Positions 9,593-16,838 of a stretch of 64,000 bases of DNA are shown piece after piece. The number at the start of each line of letters is the position of its first letter. The stretch's first letter is position 1. The stretch is from Pseudosulfitobacter pseudonitzschiae (GTDB lineage: Bacteria > Pseudomonadota > Alphaproteobacteria > Rhodobacterales > Rhodobacteraceae): assembly GCF_002222635.1 (NCBI RefSeq), contig NZ_CP022415.1:682001-746000 (forward strand). The letters run 5' to 3'. The position numbers and the translations under genes are program-made. The notes under the pieces are model-generated. The model had not been told where the DNA came from, did no database searches, and saw nothing but the letters and a program-made list of their open reading frames with translations.

Positions 9593-10267
9593 ATGTTAAG
9601 ACTTTGTACCCCGTTCGTTCTTCTGGCCTTGCCGCTTGCGGCAGCGTTGACCTCGCCGCTTGCGGCAGCCGGGGAATTTTCCGGCCCCGTGCGGGTCATT
9701 GACGCCGATACCATCGACGTGGGCACCACCCGCGTGCGCCTGCACGGTATCGACGCGCCCGAGGTGGATCAGGAATGTCTGACGGGGCAGGGCGTCGCCT
9801 ATCAATGCGGTCTTTGGGCCACCGAACAGGTCCGTGATCTGTTCCAGAACCGGCTGGCCAGATGCGCGCCGGTCGAACTGGATCGCTATGATCGCACCGT
9901 TGCACGCTGTTTTGTGGGCGATGTGGACATGGGGCAAGAGATCGTCAGCCTTTGCCTTGCCTTTGCCTATACCCGCTATTCCACCGCCTATGTGCTGGAC
10001 GAAAAAGGCGCCGCCGTAAACAATCGCGGCCTGCACGCCATGCGCGTGCAATCCCCCGGCCAATTCCGCACGCTGCGTGCCAATGGGCGCACGCCGCCCG
10101 ATCCTGCCTGCGTGATCAAGGGCAACATTTCAAAGAACGGCCGCATCTTCCACGTTCCGGGGCAAGAGTTTTACGATCGCACCGGCATCGACACCACGCG
10201 CGGCGAACGCTGGTTCTGTTCGGCGGCCCAAGCGCGCGCAGCAGGTTGGCGGCCGGCGCGGCGTTAA
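9593..10267 (+). CDS. secreted thermonuclease-family protein with C-terminal sunset-like domain
   Basis: From ATG 9593 the protein has 224 residues: a signal peptide (residues 1-26, ending near PLAAAG), then a staphylococcal-nuclease-like domain, then a C-terminal module. The nuclease residues are visible: VIDADTIDV (D37, D39, T40), R49 and E57 in VRLHGIDAPEVDQ, and R101 in YDRTVAR. The C-terminal 50 residues, with IKGNISKNGRIFHVPG and ERWFCSAAQARAAGWR, match the module commonly attached to these nucleases in Rhodobacterales. It is probably a periplasmic or exported nucleic-acid hydrolase. It converges with pccR, overlapping its stop by 4 bases. Confidence 0.85.
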   Translation: MLRLCTPFVLLALPLAAALTSPLAAAGEFSGPVRVIDADTIDVGTTRVRLHGIDAPEVDQECLTGQGVAYQCGLWATEQVRDLFQNRLARCAPVELDRYDRTVARCFVGDVDMGQEIVSLCLAFAYTRYSTAYVLDEKGAAVNNRGLHAMRVQSPGQFRTLRANGRTPPDPACVIKGNISKNGRIFHVPGQEFYDRTGIDTTRGERWFCSAAQARAAGWRPARR

Positions 10268-11664
10268 CCCACCTGATAGGGCAACACATCGCGCGTATCG
10301 GGATCAACGCGCAACTGCCGCTCCAGCGGTGGCACCGACCGCTGGTGGCACTGCTTGCGCTCGCAAATCCGGCAGGAAATCCCGATGGGCTCGAACGTAT
10401 CATCGCGCGTCAGGTCCAGCCCGTCCGCATAGACCAGCGCGCTGGCATGACTGACTTCGCACCCCAGTGCGATGGCGAACCGCCGCACCGGCGCGCCGAA
10501 CCGGCCTGCAGGTTTCGACACATCGCGTGCAAGGTTGATATAGCGCACCCCGTCCGGCGTCTCGGCCAGCTGCCGCAGGAACTGGCCCGGCTGCTCGAAC
10601 GCGCGGTGGACATTCCACAGCGGACAGGCCCCACCAAAACGTGCGAATTGCAGCCGCGTCGCTGAATGGCGTTTGGTGATGGTGCCTGCCTGATCGACAC
10701 GGACAAAGAAAAACGGAATCCCCTTGGCCCCCGGTCGCTGCATTGTGGACAGACGGTGCACCACCTGTTCGATCGACGCACCAAAGCGGCTGGCCAGAAT
10801 TTCGATGTCGTGGCGGCAGTCCTGCGCCGCTTGCAGGAACGGGCCATAAGGCATCAACGTGGCCCCCGCGTAATAGTTGGCCAGCCCGATCTTGGCTATG
10901 GCTCGTGCCTCCGAGGATTGGAACCGCGCCAGATCCAACGTCGCCTCGAGCAGTGCATTCTGACGCACCAGCGCCAGTTGCAACAGCATCTGGAAGGTCT
11001 GCGTTTCAGGCGACAGCCGCGAAGAAATCTGCAGGTTTTTTGTGTCCGCATCATAGGACCGGATCAGGTCCATATCGGTGAACTGCACAGTCACGCCCGC
11101 ATTGCCCAGCCCTGCAATCACCGCAACACGGATGTTGCCGGGGCGGCCCTCGGCGGTGGCGAAATGTTCGGCGGCGCGGTCGACGGCGTCGATGTAGTTG
11201 TCGCAATAGTGAAAGAAATCCCGCACCTCTTCCCACGGGCTCGGGCGGGCGCGGGCATCTTCGCGACCCAACGCTTCGTCAAGGGACGCCAGCCGCTCGT
11301 GGGTTTGGCGATAGCTGCGGTGCAATTCGATGAATGCATGTGCCAGCGCCGGCGCGTTCGACGCCGCCAGCCGAAGATCGGCCAGCGGTGGCATGTCGCC
11401 TGAAAACACCGGATCGGCCAGCGCTTCGCGCATGTCGGACACCAGCCGTTCGCTGTCTCCGGTGCTCAGCTCGGTCACGTCCAGCCCGAATTCTTGCGCC
11501 AGCGCCAGCACCACGGTGGTGCTGACGGGCCGGTTGTTGTTTTCCATCTGGTTGAGATAGGGCAGGGACACGCCCAGCTTGGCCGCGAAATGCTTTTGCG
11601 TCATGCCGATGCGGGTGCGCACTTCGCGCAGCTTGGCACCGGCATAGAGTTTTTGTTGAGCCAT
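10264..11664 (-). CDS. pccR: PccR-type short-chain fatty acyl-CoA regulator (XRE + IrrE-like)
   Basis: The protein is 466 residues from ATG 11664. An XRE helix-turn-helix occupies about residues 10-65 (AKLREVRTRIGMTQKHFAAK, SLPYLNQMENNNRPVS). A central ImmA/IrrE-like region follows, and the C-terminus has the cysteine-rich ISCRICERKQCHQRS typical of this family. Relatives (RamB, PrpR, PccR) sense short-chain acyl-CoA and control acetate or propionate genes; PccR of Rhodobacter controls pccB. The setting beside pccB, pccA and mcm supports that role. TTTGCAAA boxes just upstream (11674-11711) suggest autoregulation. The upstream in-frame extension to 11688 would overlap these boxes and was not chosen. 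Confidence 0.88.
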   Translation of the reverse strand: MAQQKLYAGAKLREVRTRIGMTQKHFAAKLGVSLPYLNQMENNNRPVSTTVVLALAQEFGLDVTELSTGDSERLVSDMREALADPVFSGDMPPLADLRLAASNAPALAHAFIELHRSYRQTHERLASLDEALGREDARARPSPWEEVRDFFHYCDNYIDAVDRAAEHFATAEGRPGNIRVAVIAGLGNAGVTVQFTDMDLIRSYDADTKNLQISSRLSPETQTFQMLLQLALVRQNALLEATLDLARFQSSEARAIAKIGLANYYAGATLMPYGPFLQAAQDCRHDIEILASRFGASIEQVVHRLSTMQRPGAKGIPFFFVRVDQAGTITKRHSATRLQFARFGGACPLWNVHRAFEQPGQFLRQLAETPDGVRYINLARDVSKPAGRFGAPVRRFAIALGCEVSHASALVYADGLDLTRDDTFEPIGISCRICERKQCHQRSVPPLERQLRVDPDTRDVLPYQVG

Positions 11665-11673
11665 CAGGACGCC

Positions 11674-11711
11674 TTTGCAACTTTGCACGCGCCCAGTGTT
11701 AGCTTTGCAAA
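11674..11711. promoter_or_regulatory. putative PccR boxes upstream of pccR
   Basis: TTTGCAAC (11674-11681), TTTGCACG (11682-11689) and a perfect palindromic TTTGCAAA (11704-11711) lie directly before the pccR start and after the MFS stop. The same motif occurs before pccB. Confidence 0.6.
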
Positions 11712-11712
11712 G

Positions 11713-12978
11713 TCACTCCGACAAGGCGGTCGGTTCAATTTGACGTTCACGCCAATAGACGCTGCCAATCGACATCATCGCAAGAACCGACGTGATGCTC
11801 ATCATATACAGCAACGGGAAAGCGCCCGATTCCGGTGTCAGCAACGTGCCCACCAGCCCCGACAGCAAAGCGCCCCCGCCGATCATGATCGCACCGCCCA
11901 GACCGGATGCGGTGCCCGCCAGATGGGGCCGCACCGACAACATGCCTGCCGTGGCGTTCGGGATGGCCAGACCGTTGCCCAACCCCACGAACATCATCAT
12001 GCCAAAGAACGACCACGGGCTGACAAAGCCCAAAAGGAACAACAGCAAAGAGCCTACAACCCCGAAAAAGTTCGAGATGCAACCCGCCAGAACCAGCCGG
12101 TTCACGCCATAGCGTGTGGCAAATGCACCGGTGATCGCATTGCCGGCCATATAACCGACCGCGGGTGCGCCAAACACCAGCCCCAGCATTGATGGTGACA
12201 GGTTGAACAACACCGACCCGACAAAAGGCGCGCCGCCCAGATAGGCAAAGAACGACCCCGAGCAAAGACCCGACGCCAGCGAATAGCCCCAAAATCGCGG
12301 ACTGCGCAGCAATTCAGGGTATTCGCGGAACTGCGCGCCCAGCGATTTGCCGGTGCTGGTCGCGGTTTCGCCCAGATCGGCCCAGACCACCCACAGGGTG
12401 ATCGCGCCGATGATAAAGAACGCCCAGAAATTCGCGCGCCAGCCAAAAAGCTCGTCCAGAACGCCGCCGACGGCGGGGCTGACCATCGGCACGACCGACA
12501 TGAACATTGTCACGATGCCGATCATCGACGCGCTTTCGTTCTGGTCATACAGGTCGCGGATTACCGCGCGGCTTAACACCATTGCCACGGCGACAACCGC
12601 CTGACACATGCGAAAGAACAGGAACACTTCTGCCGTGGGCGCATAGATACAGCCCAGTGTGGCCAGCAAAAACAATGACAATCCACCCAGCAGAACCGGC
12701 CTGCGCCCGATGCTGTCCGAAATCGGGCCGATCAACATCTGAAGCACCGCGCTGACCCCCAGAAACAGGGCTACCGAAAGCTGCATCAGCCTGTATTCAG
12801 TGTGGAAATACTCGGTCATGTTCGGCAGCGACGGCAGAAACATGTTCATCACCATGGCCGACATGCCCGCAAGCATAATCAGTGTAATCAGGTGAGGCGG
12901 GGTAGAGCGTTTGAAAAAACGCACGGATGGTATACGTTGCATTGGAGGAAGGTAGAGTGAGGCCTTGCCAGTGTCCAT
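11713..12978 (-). CDS. Bcr/CflA-type MFS efflux transporter
   Basis: This 421-residue inner-membrane protein has twelve predicted helices. Landmarks are the antiporter-type opening MFLPSLPNM with PSLP after helix 1, the loop 2-3 signature GPISDSIGRRPVLLGG, and RMCQAVVAVAMVLSRAVIRD in helix 4, which place it with the drug:H+ antiporter-1 (Bcr/CflA) group. It probably exports a drug or a metabolite; the substrate is unknown. Starts at 12978 and 12942 are possible and neither has a clear ribosome binding site. It is divergent from pccB, and the PccR boxes lie between the two starts, so it may belong to the propionate regulon. Confidence 0.87.
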   Translation of the reverse strand: MDTGKASLYLPPMQRIPSVRFFKRSTPPHLITLIMLAGMSAMVMNMFLPSLPNMTEYFHTEYRLMQLSVALFLGVSAVLQMLIGPISDSIGRRPVLLGGLSLFLLATLGCIYAPTAEVFLFFRMCQAVVAVAMVLSRAVIRDLYDQNESASMIGIVTMFMSVVPMVSPAVGGVLDELFGWRANFWAFFIIGAITLWVVWADLGETATSTGKSLGAQFREYPELLRSPRFWGYSLASGLCSGSFFAYLGGAPFVGSVLFNLSPSMLGLVFGAPAVGYMAGNAITGAFATRYGVNRLVLAGCISNFFGVVGSLLLFLLGFVSPWSFFGMMMFVGLGNGLAIPNATAGMLSVRPHLAGTASGLGGAIMIGGGALLSGLVGTLLTPESGAFPLLYMMSITSVLAMMSIGSVYWRERQIEPTALSE

Positions 12979-13015
12979 TGCGTTTGGCGCATAGCAGCCA
13001 TGCGTTCACGTATGT

Positions 13016-13063
13016 TTTGCAAATTTGCAATTAGCAAAGCCCGCGCGGCAAAGGATTTGCAAA
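13016..13063. promoter_or_regulatory. putative PccR boxes between MFS gene and pccB
   Basis: TTTGCAAA (13016-13023), an adjoining TTTGCAAT (13024-13031), an inverted GCAAAG (13034-13039) and a second TTTGCAAA (13056-13063) lie in the divergent promoter region 71-118 bases upstream of pccB. Confidence 0.65.
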
Positions 13064-13133
13064 TATTCCACAAGATGCTTTTGTGCGGGCCATTGGCCTG
13101 ATAGCCTGTGCCAAATCGAAACAGGGGCCTGAC

Positions 13134-14666
13134 ATGAAAGACATTCTGACCGAACTGGAAGACCGGCGCGCGGATGCGCGGCTGGGCGGCGGACAAAAAC
13201 GTATCGACGCACAGCACGCCCGTGGCAAGCTGACCGCCCGCGAGCGGATCGAACTGCTGCTGGACGAGGACAGCTTTGAAGAATTCGACATGTTCGTGGC
13301 CCACCGATGCACCGACTTCGGCATGGAAAAGCAAAAGCCCGCTGGCGACGGTGTGATCACCGGCTGGGGCACCATCAACGGGCGTATGGTCTATGTGTTC
13401 AGTCAGGACTTTACCGTATTTGGCGGCTCGCTGTCCGAAACCCACGCCCAGAAAATCTGTAAAATTCAGGACATGGCCCTCCAGAACGGCGCGCCCGTCA
13501 TTGGCATCAACGACTCGGGCGGTGCGCGCATTCAGGAAGGTGTCGCATCGCTTGCCGGTTATGCCGAAGTGTTCCAGCGCAATATCATGGCCTCGGGCGT
13601 GGTGCCGCAGATTAGCCTGATCATGGGGCCATGTGCAGGCGGTGCTGTCTATTCCCCCGCGATGACCGACTTTATCTTTATGGTGCGCGACACGTCCTAT
13701 ATGTTCGTGACCGGCCCCGATGTGGTCAAAACCGTGACCAACGAACAGGTCACCGCCGAAGAACTTGGCGGGGCCTCGACCCACACCAAAAAATCCAGCG
13801 TTGCCGATGGCGCGTTCCAGAACGACGTCGAGGCGCTGGCCGAAGTGCGCCGCCTTGTCGATTTCCTGCCGCTGAACAACCGTGAAAAACCGCCCGTGCG
13901 CCCGTTCTTTGATGAACCGGGCCGCATCGAGGCCAGCCTTGATACGCTGATCCCCGAAAACGCCAACACCCCCTACGACATGAAGGAACTGATCCACAAA
14001 GTCGCGGACGAGGGTGATTTTTTCGAGATTCAGGAAGATTTCGCCAAGAATATCATCACCGGCTTTATCCGGCTTGAAGGGCAAAGCGTGGGCGTCGTCG
14101 CCAACCAGCCGATGGTGCTGGCGGGCTGTCTGGACATCGACAGCAGCCGCAAGGCTGCGCGGTTCGTGCGGTTCTGCGATGCCTTTGAAATTCCGATCCT
14201 GACGCTGGTCGACGTGCCCGGATTTTTGCCCGGCACCGGTCAGGAATACGGCGGCGTCATCAAACACGGTGCGAAACTGCTGTTCGCCTATGGCGAGGCG
14301 ACGGTGCCCAAGGTCACCGTGATCACCCGCAAGGCCTACGGCGGTGCCTATGATGTGATGGCGTCCAAACACCTGCGCGGCGATTTCAATTATGCATGGC
14401 CCACAGCCGAGATCGCGGTGATGGGCGCCAAGGGCGCGACCGAGATCATCCACCGTGCCGATCTGGGCGACGCGAACAAGATCGCCAAACATGCCGCCGA
14501 CTATGAAGACCGGTTCGCAAATCCGTTTGTCGCCGCCGAACGCGGGTTCATCGACGAGGTGATCATGCCCCATTCGACTCGCCGCCGGATCAGCCGCGCC
14601 TTTGCTTCGCTGCGCACCAAAAAGCTGACGAATCCTTGGAAAAAACACGACAATATTCCGCTTTGA
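13134..14666 (+). CDS. pccB: PccB, propionyl-CoA carboxylase beta subunit
   Basis: The carboxyltransferase subunit has 510 residues from ATG 13134, preceded by AGGGG. It transfers CO2 from carboxybiotin on PccA to propionyl-CoA, giving methylmalonyl-CoA. The two crotonase-like halves are visible: the N-terminal half with [11 protein letters not shown] and [13 protein letters not shown] forms one oxyanion site, and the C-terminal half with [16 protein letters not shown] and [11 protein letters not shown] forms the other. The tail [14 protein letters not shown] is typical. PccA is encoded about 2.2 kb downstream, separated by small genes, the layout often seen in Rhodobacterales. The promoter region holds PccR boxes. 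Confidence 0.95.
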   Translation: MKDILTELEDRRADARLGGGQKRIDAQHARGKLTARERIELLLDEDSFEEFDMFVAHRCTDFGMEKQKPAGDGVITGWGTINGRMVYVFSQDFTVFGGSLSETHAQKICKIQDMALQNGAPVIGINDSGGARIQEGVASLAGYAEVFQRNIMASGVVPQISLIMGPCAGGAVYSPAMTDFIFMVRDTSYMFVTGPDVVKTVTNEQVTAEELGGASTHTKKSSVADGAFQNDVEALAEVRRLVDFLPLNNREKPPVRPFFDEPGRIEASLDTLIPENANTPYDMKELIHKVADEGDFFEIQEDFAKNIITGFIRLEGQSVGVVANQPMVLAGCLDIDSSRKAARFVRFCDAFEIPILTLVDVPGFLPGTGQEYGGVIKHGAKLLFAYGEATVPKVTVITRKAYGGAYDVMASKHLRGDFNYAWPTAEIAVMGAKGATEIIHRADLGDANKIAKHAADYEDRFANPFVAAERGFIDEVIMPHSTRRRISRAFASLRTKKLTNPWKKHDNIPL

Positions 14667-14720
14667 CCGTCGGGGGAACGCAGATGCACCGGTTCGCGTT
14701 GACTCCGCAAGGAGCAAGCC

Positions 14721-14981
14721 ATGACCAAGGACCACGGAAAGTCCGTCAAGGACGACGAGATCTACGAAGCGCTGCGCGAGGACGGCGCATCGAAGCAAAA
14801 GGCTGCGCGCATCGCAAATGCGCAGGCCAACAGCGACCAGCATCCCTCGCAAAAGGGGGGCAAACAGCCGCCCTACGAGGACTGGACCAAGGATGCGCTA
14901 TACGAACGCGCGCAGGAGCTGGAGATCGACGGACGCTCGGATATGTCGAAAAGCGCGCTGATCAAGGCGCTGCGCCAGTAA
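14721..14981 (+). CDS. small Rho_N-domain protein
   Basis: This 86-residue acidic/basic protein is preceded by AAGGAGCAAGCC. Residues 1-45 form a helical region with KDDEIYEALREDG and SKQKAARIANAQA; residues 52-86 (YEDWTKDALYERAQELEIDGRSDMS, then KSALIKALR) match the Rho termination factor N-terminal (SAP-like) fold, which can bind nucleic acid. Similar short proteins are common in proteobacteria and have no established function. It follows pccB by 54 bases and may be co-transcribed. Confidence 0.75.
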   Translation: MTKDHGKSVKDDEIYEALREDGASKQKAARIANAQANSDQHPSQKGGKQPPYEDWTKDALYERAQELEIDGRSDMSKSALIKALRQ

Positions 14982-14997
14982 CAAGCGGACAGGCGGC

Positions 14998-15387
14998 ATG
15001 ATGATACGTGCTGCCGTCATTGCCGCGCTGATCGCCGGAGCGGGCCCGCTGTGGGCCTTCGACGTGCCCTCGGGGCAGGCCGTCGAGCTGCAAGAGGTGT
15101 TGATTGACGACACCAGCGGCACCAGTATCCTGCGCTTTCGTTTTTTGGCGCCCGCCATTGCGCGCGATGGCGGCACGATGTCCTATGTGGACAGCGCTCG
15201 CGATATCGAAGAACTCTGCGTCCGAACCGTCATTCCCTATATTGCCGAATACGCCCTGACGCCGCAAATCGTGGTGATCTCACTGGCCGATCGCGCGGTG
15301 GAATTCGGCCAGCCCGATCCCGACGCCACACAATTCTTTGACGCCTTCCGCATCGAAGGCGACACCTGCATCTGGGAGGCTTTTTGA
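14998..15387 (+). CDS. secreted DUF6497-like protein
   Basis: The 129-residue protein starts with a signal peptide (residues 1-19, ending at PLWAF) and continues as a compact domain with LQEVLIDDTSGTSILRFRF, two cysteines (C77 and C125 region) that could form a disulfide, and a terminal CIWEAF. It resembles small periplasmic proteins of unknown function widespread in Rhodobacteraceae. It begins 17 bases after the Rho_N gene and is likely in the same transcript. Function unknown. Confidence 0.7.
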   Translation: MMIRAAVIAALIAGAGPLWAFDVPSGQAVELQEVLIDDTSGTSILRFRFLAPAIARDGGTMSYVDSARDIEELCVRTVIPYIAEYALTPQIVVISLADRAVEFGQPDPDATQFFDAFRIEGDTCIWEAF

Positions 15388-15601
15388 TGCCTGCACAATA
15401 TCTTGCGGCGCGCCCCTCACTTAGGCGGAAAATTGCGTCTTTGGAGTCACAGCGCGGCGCGATGAAGCAGCCTGCATATCTTTCACGTTTGGAATCCGCT
15501 ATGATCGCGCCAAGGAAACCCTTTGGGTCCCTTACCTCTATTGAGGCAGGGCCTGCATTTCTGTGCGGGCAACGCCTTGTGCAACAAAACAGGAGATACA
15601 G

Positions 15602-15748
15602 ATGTCGAAGAGCATCAAACTTTTGGCAATGTTCGGCTTTGTCGCTGTCGTTGCTGCCTGTGCGCGCGAGCAGCAGGCCGAAGAATTTGTCGTGGTCGAT
15701 CCCGAGCCCATCTCGGTCGAGCCAACATATACCGGCAAATACAAGTAA
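15602..15748 (+). CDS. small lipoprotein
   Basis: A 48-residue peptide starts at ATG 15602 behind AACAGGAGATACAG. A basic N-terminus, hydrophobic stretch and lipobox VAAC at residues 16-19 direct lipidation at C19; the short mature part (AREQQAEEFVVVDPEPISVE...) is acidic with a basic end. Such minimal lipoproteins are common in the Roseobacter group; function unknown. A hairpin follows 13 bases after the stop. Confidence 0.75.
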   Translation: MSKSIKLLAMFGFVAVVAACAREQQAEEFVVVDPEPISVEPTYTGKYK

Positions 15749-15760
15749 ACCCGTTTCAGG

Positions 15761-15778
15761 GCAGGCCTTTGGGCCTGC
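15761..15778 (+). terminator. hairpin after the small lipoprotein gene
   Basis: GCAGGCC (15761-15767) and GGCCTGC (15772-15778) form a perfect 7-bp stem with a four-base loop. No T run follows. Confidence 0.45.
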
Positions 15779-15811
15779 TCTGGCCCCGCAGATGGCGCAT
15801 GGGGGTGTCCC

Positions 15812-16168
15812 ATGCTGAAACACCGTGGTTTCCCCGGCCGTCTTGCCAGCACCGATTTCCAGTTCACCCTTCGGCGTGCCAATCCCAAAGGGGCCACGCC
15901 GCTGACCCGCCGCGAACGCAAGCGTGACCGCAAACCTGCGGACCGCCGTGCCGATCAGGGCTTTATGAAAGCCTTGTGGGAGCAATTCGGCGACCAGCCG
16001 TTCGAGCGGGGCAATCTGGACGCAGGCCGCCTGTCATGGCTTTTTGGCCGCGAGGTGGTGCCTGCCGTCGGTGACTTCGACCCCGAGTCTTATGACGCGC
16101 TATTGGTGATTGACGTCGCCGTCGCCCGCGCATCTTTCCCCGAAGTCTTTGGCGAGCGTTCGGCGTGA
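15812..16168 (+). CDS. conserved-looking hypothetical basic protein
   Basis: The 118-residue soluble protein has a very basic N-terminal half (PLTRRERKRDRKPADRRADQ) and a C-terminal half with KALWEQFGDQPFERGNLD and RLSWLFGREVVPAVGDFDPESYDALLVI. No known motif or membrane segment is visible. The codon usage and third-position GC fit its neighbours, which supports a real gene. It lies in the small-gene cluster between pccB and pccA. No function can be proposed. Confidence 0.6.
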   Translation: MLKHRGFPGRLASTDFQFTLRRANPKGATPLTRRERKRDRKPADRRADQGFMKALWEQFGDQPFERGNLDAGRLSWLFGREVVPAVGDFDPESYDALLVIDVAVARASFPEVFGERSA

Positions 16169-16490
16169 TTTTGCTTGCAGAATCCGGCTTCTGGCAATCA
16201 TTGGCCGACGCGCAAACGCCGCGCTTGGCGCAGGCGTGCCAGTTGTGCCAGTTTCAACCTCAGGGTGCTGCGCTCCATACCTTTGCAGCACCTGATCACC
16301 ATCTCCATACCCCTTCCCCTTACGGGCGGTATCCTGACGATAGTCAGGGGCCGCCCGCCTTTTTGGCCGCGCGCACCGCTGTTTGGCGGAAATCGGCGCA
16401 TCGGCGGGCATCACGTCTTTTTACATTGTCGGAACCGGACAATCTGTCATGCGTTGTAAAGGTACATCAGGCAGTACAAGGACAAAAAAC
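16169..16490. other. 322-base region without a convincing gene
   Basis: Between the hypothetical gene ending at 16168 and the lipoprotein start at 16491 no frame shows protein-like composition. The main structure is a hairpin with a T run at 16324-16364; the promoter of the following lipoprotein gene is presumably in 16365-16480, but no clear -35/-10 pair stands out. Confidence 0.5.
16324..16364 (+). terminator. Rho-independent terminator candidate
   Basis: GGGCGG (16324-16329) pairs with CCGCCC (16351-16356), and the inner CCTGAC/GTCAGG closes a GATA loop. TTTTT follows at 16360-16364. Confidence 0.6.
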
Positions 16491-16697
16491 ATGCCCCTCA
16501 AAGCAATCATTATCGCAGGCTTCGCTTGCGCGGGTCTGGCCGCTTGTGGCGACACCATCGGCGAACAGGCTCTGGTCGGCGGCGCCGTCGGCGCAGGTGC
16601 GGCCGCAGTCACATCGGGCAGCCTTCTCACCGGTGCGGCGGTCGGCGTTGCAGGCAACGTCGCCTATTGTCAGGCATATCCGCACAAATGTAACTGA
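16491..16697 (+). CDS. small glycine/alanine-rich lipoprotein
   Basis: From ATG 16491 (after AAGGACAAAAAAC) the protein is 68 residues. A signal sequence with lipobox LAAC near residues 16-19 is followed by a glycine/alanine-rich segment (GGAVGAGAAAV, LLTGAAVGVAG) and a terminal pair of cysteines in YCQAYPHKCN. The Gly-rich stretch resembles the glycine-zipper motif of outer-membrane lipoproteins. It ends 142 bases before pccA, with a terminator between. Function unknown. Confidence 0.72.
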   Translation: MPLKAIIIAGFACAGLAACGDTIGEQALVGGAVGAGAAAVTSGSLLTGAAVGVAGNVAYCQAYPHKCN

Positions 16698-16777
16698 TCA
16701 CCGGCCACGGGCAGGGGTGCTGCGCACCTCTGCACAGATGTCGCTGAACCGATTTGAAATTCGTACCAATGCCGCAA

Positions 16778-16805
16778 CCGCCTTGCTCACGCAGGGCGGC
16801 TTTTT
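16778..16805 (+). terminator. Rho-independent terminator 34 bases before pccA
   Basis: CCGCCTTGC (16778-16786) pairs with GCAGGGCGG (16791-16799) with one G-T pair and a TCAC loop. C and TTTTT follow (16800-16805). Confidence 0.7.
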
Positions 16806-16838
16806 GCGTTCGGCACCAACCAACTCAAGGGACCACAA

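Noticed and set aside
9631-9669. 15-bp direct repeat GCCGCTTGCGGCAGC as a possible site for a mobile element
   Set aside because: Both copies lie in the signal-peptide codons of the nuclease gene (LPLAAA and SPLAAA) and are better explained as a small in-frame duplication.
12888-14852. 654-residue open frame antisense to pccB
   Set aside because: It mirrors the codon structure of pccB, has no recognisable domain, and shows the His/Gly/Asp-rich composition typical of antisense frames in GC-rich genes.
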